Positions 17,213 to 26,588 of a stretch of 64,000 bases of DNA are shown here, in pieces (position 1 is the stretch's first letter; every line of letters starts with the position of its first letter). Below the pieces are notes generated by a model that had not been told where the DNA came from, searched no databases, and saw only the letters and a list, made by a program, of their open reading frames with translations. The position numbers were made by a program, and so were the translations under genes. The stretch is taken from assembly GCA_037440405.1 (NCBI GenBank), contig JBBIUE010000007.1:26037-90036 (forward strand), read 5' to 3'. This DNA is from JANMGV01 sp037440405. GTDB taxonomy: Bacteria; Planctomycetota; Planctomycetia; Pirellulales; Pirellulaceae.

Positions 17213-18423
17213 TCAAGGTTTTCGAACGCTTGGGGGCTTGACAGGCATTTCTCCGTCCTGGGCTTTCTGCGATCGACTCATGCGATAGAGTTCCAAATGG
17301 CGGTCGACCATCCGCCCCACCGAAAATTCCTCTTCAATTCGACGCTGCCCCATCGCCCCAAATGCGGCTCTGCGTTCCGGGGAGTCCAATAAGGCGAGTA
17401 CAGCTTTCGCAAATGCTTTCAGGTCTCCCAAAGAAACGAGCACTCCTGTTTGCTCTGGGACGACGATATCGCGCGTCCCAGGTATATCCGTTGCGACAAC
17501 CCCAACACGAGCTCGCATGGCTTCCATGACGGCGTTGGGCTGTCCCTCGTAATGGCTGGTGTGAAGCAACAAAGTTGCATGAGGGAGCAACTCATCGACA
17601 TCGCTTCGTTCTCCCAAGAAAAGAACGTCGCGGCCGAGTCGATACTGATCGCGGAGCAGCTCGAGACGTCTGCGGAGCGGACCATCTCCGATGATGACAA
17701 GTTTCGTGTCGTCGCGAACCACGCGAATCATCTCCATGATCCACAACAGATCCGCATGGCCTTTCTGTGNNNNNNNNNNCAAAGTCGCCCGACATTCATC
17801 AGAATGTGGCCGTCGATCGGTACCTTCATGCGACGGCAAGCTTCTTCGCGCGAGATTGTCGGACCATGAAATCGAGGCATTCCGTTCGGAATGATATGGA
17901 ATAACGGAGATGGAATCCCATGCTCCACGTAAAAATCTCGAACGCCGGTGCTGTTCGTGATGATGCCCGTCGATCGTTTTGCCAAGAATCGGTCGATCTG
18001 GAATTGAATTGCCGATTTCCAAGGATCGACGCTTCGTTCTCCTCCAAAAATCACGGGGACGTTCGCCCAGCTCGCGGCCAAACGACCGTAGCAATTCGCC
18101 GCGAATATCCATGAATGAACAATATCCGGTTTCAGGCGTAGTAAGGATCGCTTCATTCTCATCAATGCAAACGGATCGAACTTCCATCGTTTGCGAATGA
18201 AGTGGATCGGAACTCCAGCATCGTTCAGTTCCTTCTCGCGAGGTCCCCCTCGAGTCAGGACGATCACATGACAATCGACGTTTCGATCTTTTAACCCACG
18301 CGCCAGCAGGCTAAGTTGCTTCTCGGCGCCTCCAAGATCGAGACTAGGAATAATTAGACTGACTCGAAAATCCGATGATTCTGAAGAGACTACGGACGGA
18401 TCGTCGGGCATGGTCGCGATCAT
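17213..18423 (-). CDS. GT-B glycosyltransferase (GT4-like), reading frame broken by an assembly gap
   Basis: Two overlapping frames, one starting at 18423 and the other ending at 17213, together make one GT4-type glycosyltransferase. The N-terminal half has LIIPSLDLGGAEKQLSLLA and NVPVIFGGERS. The C-terminal half has VIIGDGPLRRRLE, LFLGERSDVDELL, and the donor-binding TSHYEGQPNAVMEAM with GTRDIV. They meet at ten N at 17770-17779, right inside the motif NVGRL..QKGHADLL. Taken literally, ten N shift the frame. The coding frame needs a gap of 2 modulo 3 bases, and 2 bases would restore the normal family spacing, so the gene is probably intact. Its start overlaps the upstream glycosyltransferase stop by 4 bases (ATGA). 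Sugar donor and acceptor are unknown. Confidence 0.85.
17770..17779. other. Assembly gap (10 N)
   Basis: Ten consecutive N inside a glycosyltransferase gene. A fixed round length is usual for a placeholder. The reading frames on either side require a true length of 2 modulo 3 bases, as argued in the findings. Confidence 0.95.
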
Positions 18424-19571
18424 CCTGTCCGGCGAGCCGAATTCGCGGAAAGCAAACGCAACCAGCCATCCAGGACGATCGATGGATGGTGTTGCAGCAA
18501 GAACTTCCTAGCGAAGGAAGCTGCTTCTGAGTCGAAAACATCACGATGCTCCATCCATTCCTTGATCTTGGCGACCAAAGCCGCTCGGTTCCGTTGGTAG
18601 ATCAATCGTGTTGGAATGGCCGATTCTCGTTCCGTCACTGGTGATGATTCGGGAACTACGAAAGCTTGTCCGGAACCAAGGACAAATGGCTCGATGAAGC
18701 ACTCTCGCGAGAGGCTATGTGGGAGAACGATCAAATCGGCCGCGTGAACCAAGTCATCGATTTCGTCAAAGGGGCCGCCGATGATGATTTCATGGTGCCA
18801 CGCGTGATCGCGTACTAACTGCGAGTAAAGGCCATTCTCACGATCGAAGCCGGAGAACCAAAAGCAGACTTTCTCGCCACGATTGAGCAGCGATATCGCT
18901 GCATCGATGACTTCTCCACTGCCGCTCGCAGCAGAGAGGTCGCCCAAGCAAACGACCAACTTGGATTCAGAGTCGACGCCGAACTCAGGAGATAGCCGAA
19001 CTAGGGTCTCTCTGGCTTGCCGCCTTCGAGAGGCAAGTTCCTCGCTGCTGACCCAACTCGGAATAGGTAGACAGAGCGCTCGAGTGCCGAAACCAGCCAC
19101 AGTCAACACTCGCAACGACCCATCATCTGGGCAAACAACTCTATCGTAAACATGGAGTCGAGACGATCGAAGATGCTGCATGCCGGTGCGACTACGGACA
19201 ATACTTCCCGACAATCTCGCAACCAAAGGCAGAGGCACGCGCCATCGCTCCGCACACTGACTGATGAAATCGAGCGGACCGTGAATGATGCAAGAATCGA
19301 AATCGTGACTGTTTCCCCGAAGCCACTTACCGGCTTGATCAATGAGTTGGACGGTGCGACGCAGCGAGGTCATCGGAGGAAGCAGACGATGGATCACCAA
19401 CTCACGGCATTCCGTTCGTTCCGGCAACATGCGATCCCAGCGGCAGGTCAAGATGACCACGTCGAGCCCCCTGTCCTTCAAAGCAGAGCACCACCGTAAA
19501 GCCTCCATGGCTTGGTCGGTGACGATCGGCCAGACTTCGGGAGTAAATACCAGAACGCGAGGTGAGTTCAT
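18420..19571 (-). CDS. Glycosyltransferase family 4-like protein
   Basis: A 383-residue protein with a GT-B look. The N-terminal Rossmann half begins VLVFTPEVWPIVTDQAMEAL and has DVVILTCRWD and HGPLDFISQCAERW. The second half has KLVVCLGDLSAASGSGEVIDAA, CFWFSGFDRENG, IIIGGPFDEIDDLVHAADLIVLPHS and an E-x7-E-like region (ECFIEPFVLGSGQAFVVPE). These fit family 4 glycosyltransferases. It starts inside the hpt stop and ends inside the next glycosyltransferase start, both by 4-base overlaps, so hpt and the two glycosyltransferases are translated as a unit. Likely role: assembly of a cell-surface glycan. The substrate is not known. Confidence 0.78.
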   Translation of the reverse strand: MNSPRVLVFTPEVWPIVTDQAMEALRWCSALKDRGLDVVILTCRWDRMLPERTECRELVIHRLLPPMTSLRRTVQLIDQAGKWLRGNSHDFDSCIIHGPLDFISQCAERWRVPLPLVARLSGSIVRSRTGMQHLRSSRLHVYDRVVCPDDGSLRVLTVAGFGTRALCLPIPSWVSSEELASRRRQARETLVRLSPEFGVDSESKLVVCLGDLSAASGSGEVIDAAISLLNRGEKVCFWFSGFDRENGLYSQLVRDHAWHHEIIIGGPFDEIDDLVHAADLIVLPHSLSRECFIEPFVLGSGQAFVVPESSPVTERESAIPTRLIYQRNRAALVAKIKEWMEHRDVFDSEAASFARKFLLQHHPSIVLDGWLRLLSANSARRTG

Positions 19572-20101
19572 ACCGAATGATGCGCTTGTAAATCGCTCGG
19601 CTGCAGTGCGGCTACAAAAGGCAAATTGCGGTAAAGATCCTCGTAGTCGAGGCCATAACCGACGACGAATTCATTCGGAATCTCGAAAGCAACGAAGTCC
19701 GGTTGGTCGTTGACCAATTGACAACCCGTCTTTCGCAGCAGAACAACGCTCCGCACGCTCGTCGGCCGCTCGAGCCATAGTCGTCGCATAATTTCTGAGA
19801 GTGTCTTACCGGTGTCAAAAATGTCATCGATCACCAGCACATCGCGATCGTGGATTTCAAGCATGATCTCGTCGTTGATCGATAGCTCGCCAGAACTCGT
19901 GCCGCCACGATAACTGCTGGCCTGGATCAACGAAACGCGAATCGGCATTTCGAGCCGACGGATGAGGTCTGCGAGAAAAACGAGGCTCCCGGTCATGACA
20001 GCCACAATCGTCAAAGGTCGTCGTCCATAACACGCCGTAATCTCGGCCGCAATACGGTCCACTCCTTTGCTCAGTTCCTGCTCGCTGAGCAATACTCTCA
20101 C
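19568..20101 (-). CDS. hpt: Hypoxanthine phosphoribosyltransferase
   Basis: A 177-residue type I phosphoribosyltransferase. The PRPP-binding motif DVLVIDDIFDTGKTLSE is intact with its acidic pair. The N-terminal VAVMTGSLVFLADL gives the PRPP/pyrophosphate loop, SSYRGGTSSGELS the flexible loop, and PNEFVVGYGLDYEDLYRNLPFV the C-terminal purine-binding segment. Reaction: hypoxanthine (or guanine) plus PRPP to IMP (GMP) in purine salvage. Length is typical. It is translationally coupled to two glycosyltransferases downstream, an unusual partnership for a salvage enzyme and probably just shared transcription. Confidence 0.94.
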   Translation of the reverse strand: MRVLLSEQELSKGVDRIAAEITACYGRRPLTIVAVMTGSLVFLADLIRRLEMPIRVSLIQASSYRGGTSSGELSINDEIMLEIHDRDVLVIDDIFDTGKTLSEIMRRLWLERPTSVRSVVLLRKTGCQLVNDQPDFVAFEIPNEFVVGYGLDYEDLYRNLPFVAALQPSDLQAHHSV

Positions 20102-20185
20102 AATCCAACTCCCTTCAAAATATCGTTGTCACTCTTGGGGGCTCGTGTACGTCGATGGATCGATCGATTCCGCCGGACTGAAGGC

Positions 20186-21865
20186 TCACAGATTGAAACT
20201 ATCTTCGTCCGTTTGGTCGCCGTAAAGGGGCATGTAACGATAATACACTTCGAGAATCATAGCGGCCATGCAGGTAATATAAAGCCGTCCACCAACGGCA
20301 GCACCGTCGCCTGGGCCTCGATCTTCAACAAACCAACTTCCTCGCGCATGCCCTTCCTTTTCCTGAGAATCGATTAGTTGGTCTCGGATCTTCTCGTTCC
20401 ACGCATCCCATTGAGGTCCTCCGTATTGCTTGAGCACTTGAGTCGCGTAGTAGTTGTAGTACATATCCACGGGACTCGGTCCGCGTGCAGCTAAGAAGTC
20501 CACACCTTCTTTTAATGCAGGATGATTTTTTTTCCAGCCCATGTACATCCGGCACAATAGCCCGACCGCAGTCGTGGCGCGGCGTCCCTCGATCTCCGAA
20601 GTGGGCTCGTTGTAGCCGTAATACGCACCATCGTTCATCGATACGTTCGTGAGAAACATGTCAGCCTTCTGCAACGTAATCAATGGGATCACCAAACCAC
20701 CGGCTGATCCGCTTTTGAGAGCCATGATTTGCCATCCAACCACGGACGTATCACTCCCTTCACGCGGAGCGTACTGCCAACCTCCGAGCACCGGATTCTG
20801 CGCGTAGACGATGAAATTGATGGCCAATTGTGCCGGTTCTGCTAAAGCGGGATCGCCCGTCATGGCGTAGGCTTCGCAGAAAGCAATCGTTGCGATACCG
20901 TGTCCGTACATAGTGTCATCAAACGGTCGCTGGCCTCCGAACCAACTTCCTGTCGGAATTTCATTGCGCTCGAGCTTCATTGACTTAATCAAGTACGCTA
21001 GGCCTTCTCTGACGACCGACTGGTAGGTTCCTTGCGTATGTGTTTGCCCCGCCCCCAGAAATGTCATCAATGCCAAACCAGTCGAAGCGTTCCGATTCTG
21101 CTGGCTTCCTGGATTGCCGCATTGTCCGCGACATCGAGCTGTGTGAAAAAAGCTCCAAGAACCGTCGGGCAACTGATGCGTTGCCAGCCATTGCAGTGCG
21201 TTCCGAACGGCTTCCTCGCTTTTGCTGTTTCCCCCAAAACGTTCCAGGAGCTCGCTTCGCATCTTGCTATCGCTTCGTGCATTGAGCGAACCTTGACTCG
21301 CGCTCGCTCGAGCCGACAAGATCTCGCTTGGCGCGAGCTTGGCGACCATGTTTGGCAACTCCATCTGAATCGCAACATCCAAGTTGGTTTCGACCTCAAT
21401 TTCTTTGACGATGTCAGGAGGTAGCTCCGTCGCAACTTGCTCAGGCACCTCATCCGCCGATGATTCATCTAAACTCAACGTCGTCGACTTATCGAGATCA
21501 AAACTGTCATCCTGCACCTCCGTTGATGGATTCGCTTCTGATGCCGTGTACATCGACAAATTCATGACTTTCGGGTCCAACGTCATGGCGGCCATGAAGA
21601 TGATGAGAGCTAGGTGAAGGAAAAAACTGATCAGCCAGGAAGGGATCGCAACCCATGCGAGCCTGCGCCGCATTCGTCGATGATGATTCTCGACGGGGTC
21701 TTCTTCCAAGGTAGCAACTAAACCCGGCGAGACCGAAGCACCAGCCGATCGGGCGGCAGATGTGGATTCAGGATGAAGTTCGGCGAAAGGGGGAAGCGAA
21801 CGATCCGTAGTTGAATCGGTTAATTCGACGTCGAGATTGGAAAGGTCATTTGGCAAATTGGACAT
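20186..21865 (-). CDS. Membrane-anchored prenyltransferase/squalene-cyclase-repeat protein
   Basis: A 559-residue protein. Residues 1-70 are soluble and acidic. One transmembrane helix lies near residues 75-95 (WVAIPSWLISFFLHLALIIFMAA). An Asp/Ser/Glu-rich linker follows, and then a C-terminal alpha/alpha toroid built of repeats such as ALQWLATHQLPDGSWSF, GLAYLIKSMKLER and FLAARGPSPVDMYYNYYATQVL. The repeat form Q-x2-DGSW is that of prenyltransferase and squalene-oxidase domains. The catalytic DxDD of hopene cyclases is absent. The topology suggests the toroid faces the periplasm. Homologous proteins recur in planctomycetes with no known function. It is the end of a divergent pair with the DUF1592 gene. 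Confidence 0.75.
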   Translation of the reverse strand: MSNLPNDLSNLDVELTDSTTDRSLPPFAELHPESTSAARSAGASVSPGLVATLEEDPVENHHRRMRRRLAWVAIPSWLISFFLHLALIIFMAAMTLDPKVMNLSMYTASEANPSTEVQDDSFDLDKSTTLSLDESSADEVPEQVATELPPDIVKEIEVETNLDVAIQMELPNMVAKLAPSEILSARASASQGSLNARSDSKMRSELLERFGGNSKSEEAVRNALQWLATHQLPDGSWSFFHTARCRGQCGNPGSQQNRNASTGLALMTFLGAGQTHTQGTYQSVVREGLAYLIKSMKLERNEIPTGSWFGGQRPFDDTMYGHGIATIAFCEAYAMTGDPALAEPAQLAINFIVYAQNPVLGGWQYAPREGSDTSVVGWQIMALKSGSAGGLVIPLITLQKADMFLTNVSMNDGAYYGYNEPTSEIEGRRATTAVGLLCRMYMGWKKNHPALKEGVDFLAARGPSPVDMYYNYYATQVLKQYGGPQWDAWNEKIRDQLIDSQEKEGHARGSWFVEDRGPGDGAAVGGRLYITCMAAMILEVYYRYMPLYGDQTDEDSFNL

Positions 21866-22416
21866 CTACATTCATTCCAAACGATTGCGACTTGCCCTTG
21901 CGAGTTTCACCAAATCCATTCATTCGAAGCTCGAAGCATGAACGAGTGGATGATGTTGGAACTTGTTCCCAGAGACTATTTGCCTAAACCATCGATTTGT
22001 AGCTCGTAGTGGAAGCGAGAAGACAGTTTCGGAATAGTCTCACAGTCAACGTAATCGAACCGATCATCCGTTCCTTTGTAAAGTTAGCCAGGTTCGCGAA
22101 AAGTTACGACGACTTGACAAGGGGCGTCATTTTCACGCTAAGCCGCTCTCAAGGAAAGGGTCGGCACGCCGAACCCTTATGATAACCGCAAAGAGTCCGA
22201 AAAGTTAGGTCTTGAGAAGCAATTGTCGTTTGGCTTTGGAAAGCAGTAGTGCTACAATGAGCTTTCAGCGAGTTGGATTGAGGAAAACCAATCCTCGATC
22301 TGGGGAGTTTTGCAACCTTCAACTCACCCCAGAAAATTGACTCGCCACCCCGCCTAGAATTACGGAAGCTAACTGGAGTTCCAACCAGTAAAGCTTTCCC
22401 TTCAAACAAGGTTGAA
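21866..22416. other. Divergent intergenic region between two planctomycete-type genes
   Basis: About 550 bases with no convincing ORF. It should hold promoters for both flanking genes. The only well-formed one I see is listed at 22230-22258. A long leader upstream of the right-hand gene is possible. Confidence 0.55.
22230..22258 (+). promoter_or_regulatory. Candidate sigma-70-type promoter for the DUF1592/DUF1552 pair
   Basis: TTGGCT at 22230-22235 and TACAAT at 22253-22258 are separated by exactly 17 bases. It points to the cytochrome/DUF1592 gene and would give a leader of about 150 bases. The -35 box matches the consensus in four of six positions and the -10 box in five. Confidence 0.42.
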
Positions 22417-24882
22417 GTGCTGATGGTCATCCACGATATCTCCCTCGAACGAGAGCGCGAAGAGAGCTTTCCAAGCTTTATCAGATGGCGGGCTCTGCTC
22501 ATTCGAGTTAGGTCGATGGTTCTTCCGGGATGCACTTCGGCTGTCGCCGCGTTTCTGACGTTTTTGACAACGTATGGGATATCGCACTCAGTGATGGCTG
22601 ATGATGTGGAAGTCGATCGCACGTCTGCTTTCGACGCTGCATTGGCCGAGGAATGGCAAGCGAAGATATTGCCAATTCTGAGTGACCATTGCTTTGATTG
22701 CCATGGACCGGAAACTCAGGAGGCTTCGGTCAACTTTTCGACGTTTACCGATTTGGCTTCCATTCGTTCGCAATCAGCTTTGTGGGATCAGGTCGGCGGT
22801 CTCGTCAAACTGGGGGCCATGCCGCCGCCAGATACCGACACCCTAGACGAAGACACTCGAGAGCGCATCGCAAGCTGGGTCGAAAATACGCTGCATCGCG
22901 TCGATTGCGGTGTTGTGCAACCGCCAGGCCATGTCACGCTTCGCCGACTGAATAACTTCGAATATGACAACACCGTTCGCGATTTGTTTGGACTCGATGT
23001 TCTCCCTTCAAAGAAACTAGGGTTCGTATCCGATGAAGTGGGAAACGGATTCGATAACCAAGGTGAAGTGCTCAGCTTACCTCCGCTGATGATGGAAAAA
23101 TACCTAGCAGCAGCGGAGTGGATCGCCGATCAAGTCATCGTACTGAAACGCGAAAGCCTGCGACGCCAACGAAACGACGGCACGCCGATTTCTCTCACCG
23201 AGAGTTTCAAGACGGACTTCGAATTCGCAGAAGGCGAATATCAACTGTCGGCTCGCTTGCGATTCGGTGAGGGACAGTCCGGGGCCATTCGAGTGCGTCT
23301 TTCTATCAATGGTGAAGAACTCGAGACGTTTGACTTGCCTCCGGGAGAAGATACGAAGCGATGGACCCGTTCGATGTCTTCTGGAGTTCACTCGATCCAA
23401 CTCGATTATCTTGCCGACCCGGAACCTCCGTCACGAGGTCGCAACGATCGGCGACTCTTCGTGGATTGGATTGGTATCGAAGGGCCTCGCGATGGCTTAC
23501 CCCCCTTCCCCAGGCCACATCGCGACTTCATGATCGCGGAACCGAATGAATCGCTATCCGTTCAGGATGCTGCTAAACAGATTTTCTCAACGTACTTAAC
23601 GAGAGCCTATCGTCGTCCCATCGACGAGGCGGATCTGACTCCGATACTCGCGGTCGTTCAAAAAGCGTCAGAAGCCGGCTGGTCATTTCCAGAGGCGATT
23701 CGAGCTGGTCTGGAGGCTTCGCTCTCGTCACCTGCGTTTCTCTTTCGAGCGGAAAGCGCCAGTGGAAGTGAAGTCCGCCCGGGCGTCATCCGCTTGAACG
23801 ACTTCGATCTTGCTTCACGGCTGTCATATTTTGTATGGTCAAGTTGTCCGGATGACGAGTTGTATCGTGCTGCCAGTGCTGGCGAATTGCAAGAACCAGC
23901 AGCGATCTCCGAGCAATTCTCGCGGATGATCCAAAGCGCGAAGGCCGATTCGCTGTTCCACGGGTTCTTCGCGCAGTGGCTCGGACTGCGCAATCTCGAA
24001 GCAGTGACACCCGACACGCGAACCTTTCCCATCTGGTCAGACCGATTGCGTCAAGCGATGCTCAAGGAAACGGAGCTCGTCTGCCTTGAACTGCTTCGCA
24101 ATCGAGGCACGATCGGTGATTTCCTGACTGCGGACTTCACCTTCATCAATCCGCGTCTCGCGGAACTGTATGAAGTCGACTTTGACGGCAAATCTTGGGA
24201 AACTTGGTTGATTCGCGGAAACAATCCAGGTCGGCGGACGTTGCAGCGCAGATTTGTCGACGAAGAACGTTGGGAACGAACGAGTTTGAATGGTCAGCGG
24301 CGCGGTATCTTGACTCACGCTTCCCTGCTGACGATGACTTCGAATCCGACTCGAACAAGCCCGGTGAAGCGAGGCAAATGGGTTCTGGAGACCCTGATCG
24401 GTGACCCACCCCCGCCCGCACCTCCCGGCGTCCCGGCTCTCGAAGACACGCAAAAGGACCATCAGAACTTATCTCTTCGCGAACAACTGGAAATTCATCG
24501 CGCCAATCCAAGCTGTGCGAGTTGCCACCGAGTTATGGATCCGATCGGACTTGGATTGGAGAACTTCGATGCGATTGGTCGATGGCGTGACAAAGATCAA
24601 GGAAAAGATGTCGTCGCTTCTGGCGAGCTTGCCAATGGGCGAAACTTTTCCGGTGCCAAGGAGTTAGCTGAAGCGTTGTTGGTGGAACAATCCAAGATGT
24701 CGAAGCATTTCGCGTCGAAGCTCCTGACATTTGCCCTCGGTCGCGGTTTGACCTCCGCTGACCAATGTGTTGTCGATGATATCGTTCGATTTGCGGAGGC
24801 ACGCAACTTTGAACTGCTTGCCTTTTTTGAAGCCGTCGTTCAAAGTGAACCATTCCGGTACGCTAGTTTCCAGGAGGACTGA
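22417..24882 (+). CDS. Planctomycete cytochrome-c domain protein with DUF1587/1595/1592/1588/1585
   Basis: A roughly 820-residue secreted protein. After a signal peptide ending near MADD comes a planctomycete-type cytochrome domain with the haem motif HCFDCHGPET and the downstream LGAMPPPDTD loop. The five family domains follow in the usual order: RRLNNFEYDNTVRDLFGL (DUF1587), a sugar-binding-like beta region, TRAYRRPIDEADL (DUF1595), DLASRLSYFVWSSCPDDEL (DUF1592), RRGILTHASLLTMTSNP (DUF1588), and SCASCHRVMDPIGLGLENFDAIG with FALGRGLTSAD (DUF1585). The SCASCH motif may bind a second haem. Starts at 22417 (GTG), 22423 and 22516 are possible. A start before the Arg-rich WRALLIRVRS gives a better signal peptide. 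It is paired with a DUF1552 gene 4 bases downstream. Function is not established in the literature I know. Confidence 0.9.
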   Translation: MLMVIHDISLEREREESFPSFIRWRALLIRVRSMVLPGCTSAVAAFLTFLTTYGISHSVMADDVEVDRTSAFDAALAEEWQAKILPILSDHCFDCHGPETQEASVNFSTFTDLASIRSQSALWDQVGGLVKLGAMPPPDTDTLDEDTRERIASWVENTLHRVDCGVVQPPGHVTLRRLNNFEYDNTVRDLFGLDVLPSKKLGFVSDEVGNGFDNQGEVLSLPPLMMEKYLAAAEWIADQVIVLKRESLRRQRNDGTPISLTESFKTDFEFAEGEYQLSARLRFGEGQSGAIRVRLSINGEELETFDLPPGEDTKRWTRSMSSGVHSIQLDYLADPEPPSRGRNDRRLFVDWIGIEGPRDGLPPFPRPHRDFMIAEPNESLSVQDAAKQIFSTYLTRAYRRPIDEADLTPILAVVQKASEAGWSFPEAIRAGLEASLSSPAFLFRAESASGSEVRPGVIRLNDFDLASRLSYFVWSSCPDDELYRAASAGELQEPAAISEQFSRMIQSAKADSLFHGFFAQWLGLRNLEAVTPDTRTFPIWSDRLRQAMLKETELVCLELLRNRGTIGDFLTADFTFINPRLAELYEVDFDGKSWETWLIRGNNPGRRTLQRRFVDEERWERTSLNGQRRGILTHASLLTMTSNPTRTSPVKRGKWVLETLIGDPPPPAPPGVPALEDTQKDHQNLSLREQLEIHRANPSCASCHRVMDPIGLGLENFDAIGRWRDKDQGKDVVASGELANGRNFSGAKELAEALLVEQSKMSKHFASKLLTFALGRGLTSADQCVVDDIVRFAEARNFELLAFFEAVVQSEPFRYASFQED

Positions 24883-24886
24883 AGAT

Positions 24887-26224
24887 ATGCCAGCAACTCA
24901 AATCAATCGTCGGACCTTGCTTCGAGGAGCCGGAGCCGCACTTGGATTGCCATTGTTGGATGCCATGGCAAAGCCAGGATTACTGGCTGGCTCGGATGCG
25001 GTTCCCAAGCCAATTCGATTGGCATGGGTCTTCTTCCCGAACGGAACCAACGCCTCCCGATGGTTGCCAAACGGCGAAGGTCGTGACTGGGAAATGACTT
25101 CGAGCCTGGAGCCGCTGGCGGATTTGCGCGACGACTTTTGCGTCATGCGCGGTCTGGCACACAACAATGGCTTTGCGTTGGGAGACGGACCAGGTGATCA
25201 CGCCCGATCCGCAGCTGTGTTTCTTACCGGAGTCCATCCCTACAAAACGGCGGGTAGCAAGATTCGTGTTGGCCGTAGCGCGGATCAAATCGCGGCCGAC
25301 GTCTACGGAAGACACACTCGATTGCCTTCGATCGAATTGGGAACGGAACCGGGACGCGGTGCCGGTGCCTGCGACTCCGGGTACGCTTGCGTCTACTCGA
25401 ACAACATTTCTTGGCGGACGGAAAGCCAGCCCATGGCAAAGGAAGTTCGCCCGCGCATGGCATTCGAACGTCTGTTCGGCTCAGGCAAAGAGTTAGATGA
25501 AGACGCTCGGCGACGGCTCTTTCTTCGAAAAAGCGTCCTCGACTCCGTCTCCACCCAAGCTTCCTCCCTTCGAAAATCACTGGGAAAAGATGATCGCTCA
25601 AAGTTGGATGAGTACCTAAGCAGCGTCCGAGACATTGAGGTTCGTATCGAGAGGTCCGAAACACCGGTTGACTTCGGCGATGAACCAGCTTCGCCTCCGG
25701 ATCGCGAACCAATCGACCATGGCGATCACATTCGCATGTTTTACGATTTGCTTGTGCTTGCGTTCCGAACCGATTCGACTCGCATTGCTACCTTTATGCT
25801 CGCAAACGAAGGTTCCAACCAGTCCTTCCCCATGATAGGCATCAAGGATGGCCACCACGAACTGTCTCATCACGAAGACAAACAAGACAAGATGGACAAG
25901 ATCGCTCAGATCGACCGGTACTATGCAGAGCAATTTGCGTATTTCTTAAAGCGACTCAAGGAGACTCCCGACGGCGAAGCCAATTTGTTGGACAACTCTT
26001 TGATCGTTTATGGATGCGCGATTAGTGACGGCAATCGTCATGACCACGATAATCTCCCCATCCTTCTGGCAGGTCGCGGCGGCGGAGCGGTCAGCCCAGG
26101 ACGTCTAGTAAAGTACTCGAATGTCCCGCTCAATAATCTGTTCCTCTCCATGCTCAGCGCCGTCGGTGTAAGTGCCGATCGCTTCGGTGATAGTACGGGT
26201 TTGCTCGATCGGTTAACGGTTTAG
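24887..26224 (+). CDS. DUF1552 protein with a twin-arginine-like signal
   Basis: A roughly 445-residue protein. I chose the ATG at 24887, preceded by AGGAGG at 24872-24877. The longer upstream frame overlaps the previous gene. The N-terminus INRRTLLRGAGAALGLPL is a twin-arginine-type signal, so it is probably exported folded. The family body includes HNNGFALGDGPGDHARSAAVFLTG, the segment RPRMAFERLFG, and SNQSFPMIGIKDGHHELSHH, near which the conserved His cluster sits, ending with NNLFLSMLSAVGV. DUF1552 is distantly related to the DUF1501 sulfatase-like fold. It accompanies the cytochrome/DUF1592 protein, the classic planctomycete pair, and likely works with it in the periplasm. Confidence 0.92.
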   Translation: MPATQINRRTLLRGAGAALGLPLLDAMAKPGLLAGSDAVPKPIRLAWVFFPNGTNASRWLPNGEGRDWEMTSSLEPLADLRDDFCVMRGLAHNNGFALGDGPGDHARSAAVFLTGVHPYKTAGSKIRVGRSADQIAADVYGRHTRLPSIELGTEPGRGAGACDSGYACVYSNNISWRTESQPMAKEVRPRMAFERLFGSGKELDEDARRRLFLRKSVLDSVSTQASSLRKSLGKDDRSKLDEYLSSVRDIEVRIERSETPVDFGDEPASPPDREPIDHGDHIRMFYDLLVLAFRTDSTRIATFMLANEGSNQSFPMIGIKDGHHELSHHEDKQDKMDKIAQIDRYYAEQFAYFLKRLKETPDGEANLLDNSLIVYGCAISDGNRHDHDNLPILLAGRGGGAVSPGRLVKYSNVPLNNLFLSMLSAVGVSADRFGDSTGLLDRLTV

Positions 26225-26349
26225 CTGGCATTCATGCGGCGACTTGCAACCGCTGACAACTTGTGTCCGCAACGATTGCAGAACTCGTAACCGCAAGCTT
26301 CGACATCACGTTCCGCACGAAGGCCACGGCACAAGCAAGAAAGATCCAT
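26221..26349 (-). CDS. Possible 42-residue cysteine-rich zinc-ribbon protein
   Basis: An ATG at 26349 on the minus strand opens a 42-codon frame ending in TAA at 26221-26223, overlapping the DUF1552 stop by 3-4 bases. It has C-x-C near the start (SCLCRG), then ACGYEFCNRCGHKL with C-x4-C-x2-C-G-x-K. The CNRCGHKL pattern looks like a genuine zinc knuckle, not a chance run. No good Shine-Dalgarno and no homologue can be checked. The surrounding 365-base gap has no other candidate. Confidence 0.38.
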   Translation of the reverse strand: MDLSCLCRGLRAERDVEACGYEFCNRCGHKLSAVASRRMNAS

Positions 26350-26588
26350 AGTCGATTCTTTACTTGCTTATTCTTCGGGTTACTGGTGATTCATCTCCGA
26401 TTACCGGTTAACACAGCTCCAGGCCGACGATGGAACGGCCAAGGGTCACCTGACAGTCACTCATGCCAAAAGCGATACCGACGGGGATTCGGGATCAACT
26501 TAAAGGTCAGGTGCGGAAATACCTACAGGAAGCAGAAACATCGAAATCGCTTGTACTCATCAAAGCACGCGCACTGCAGCAAGACGAG

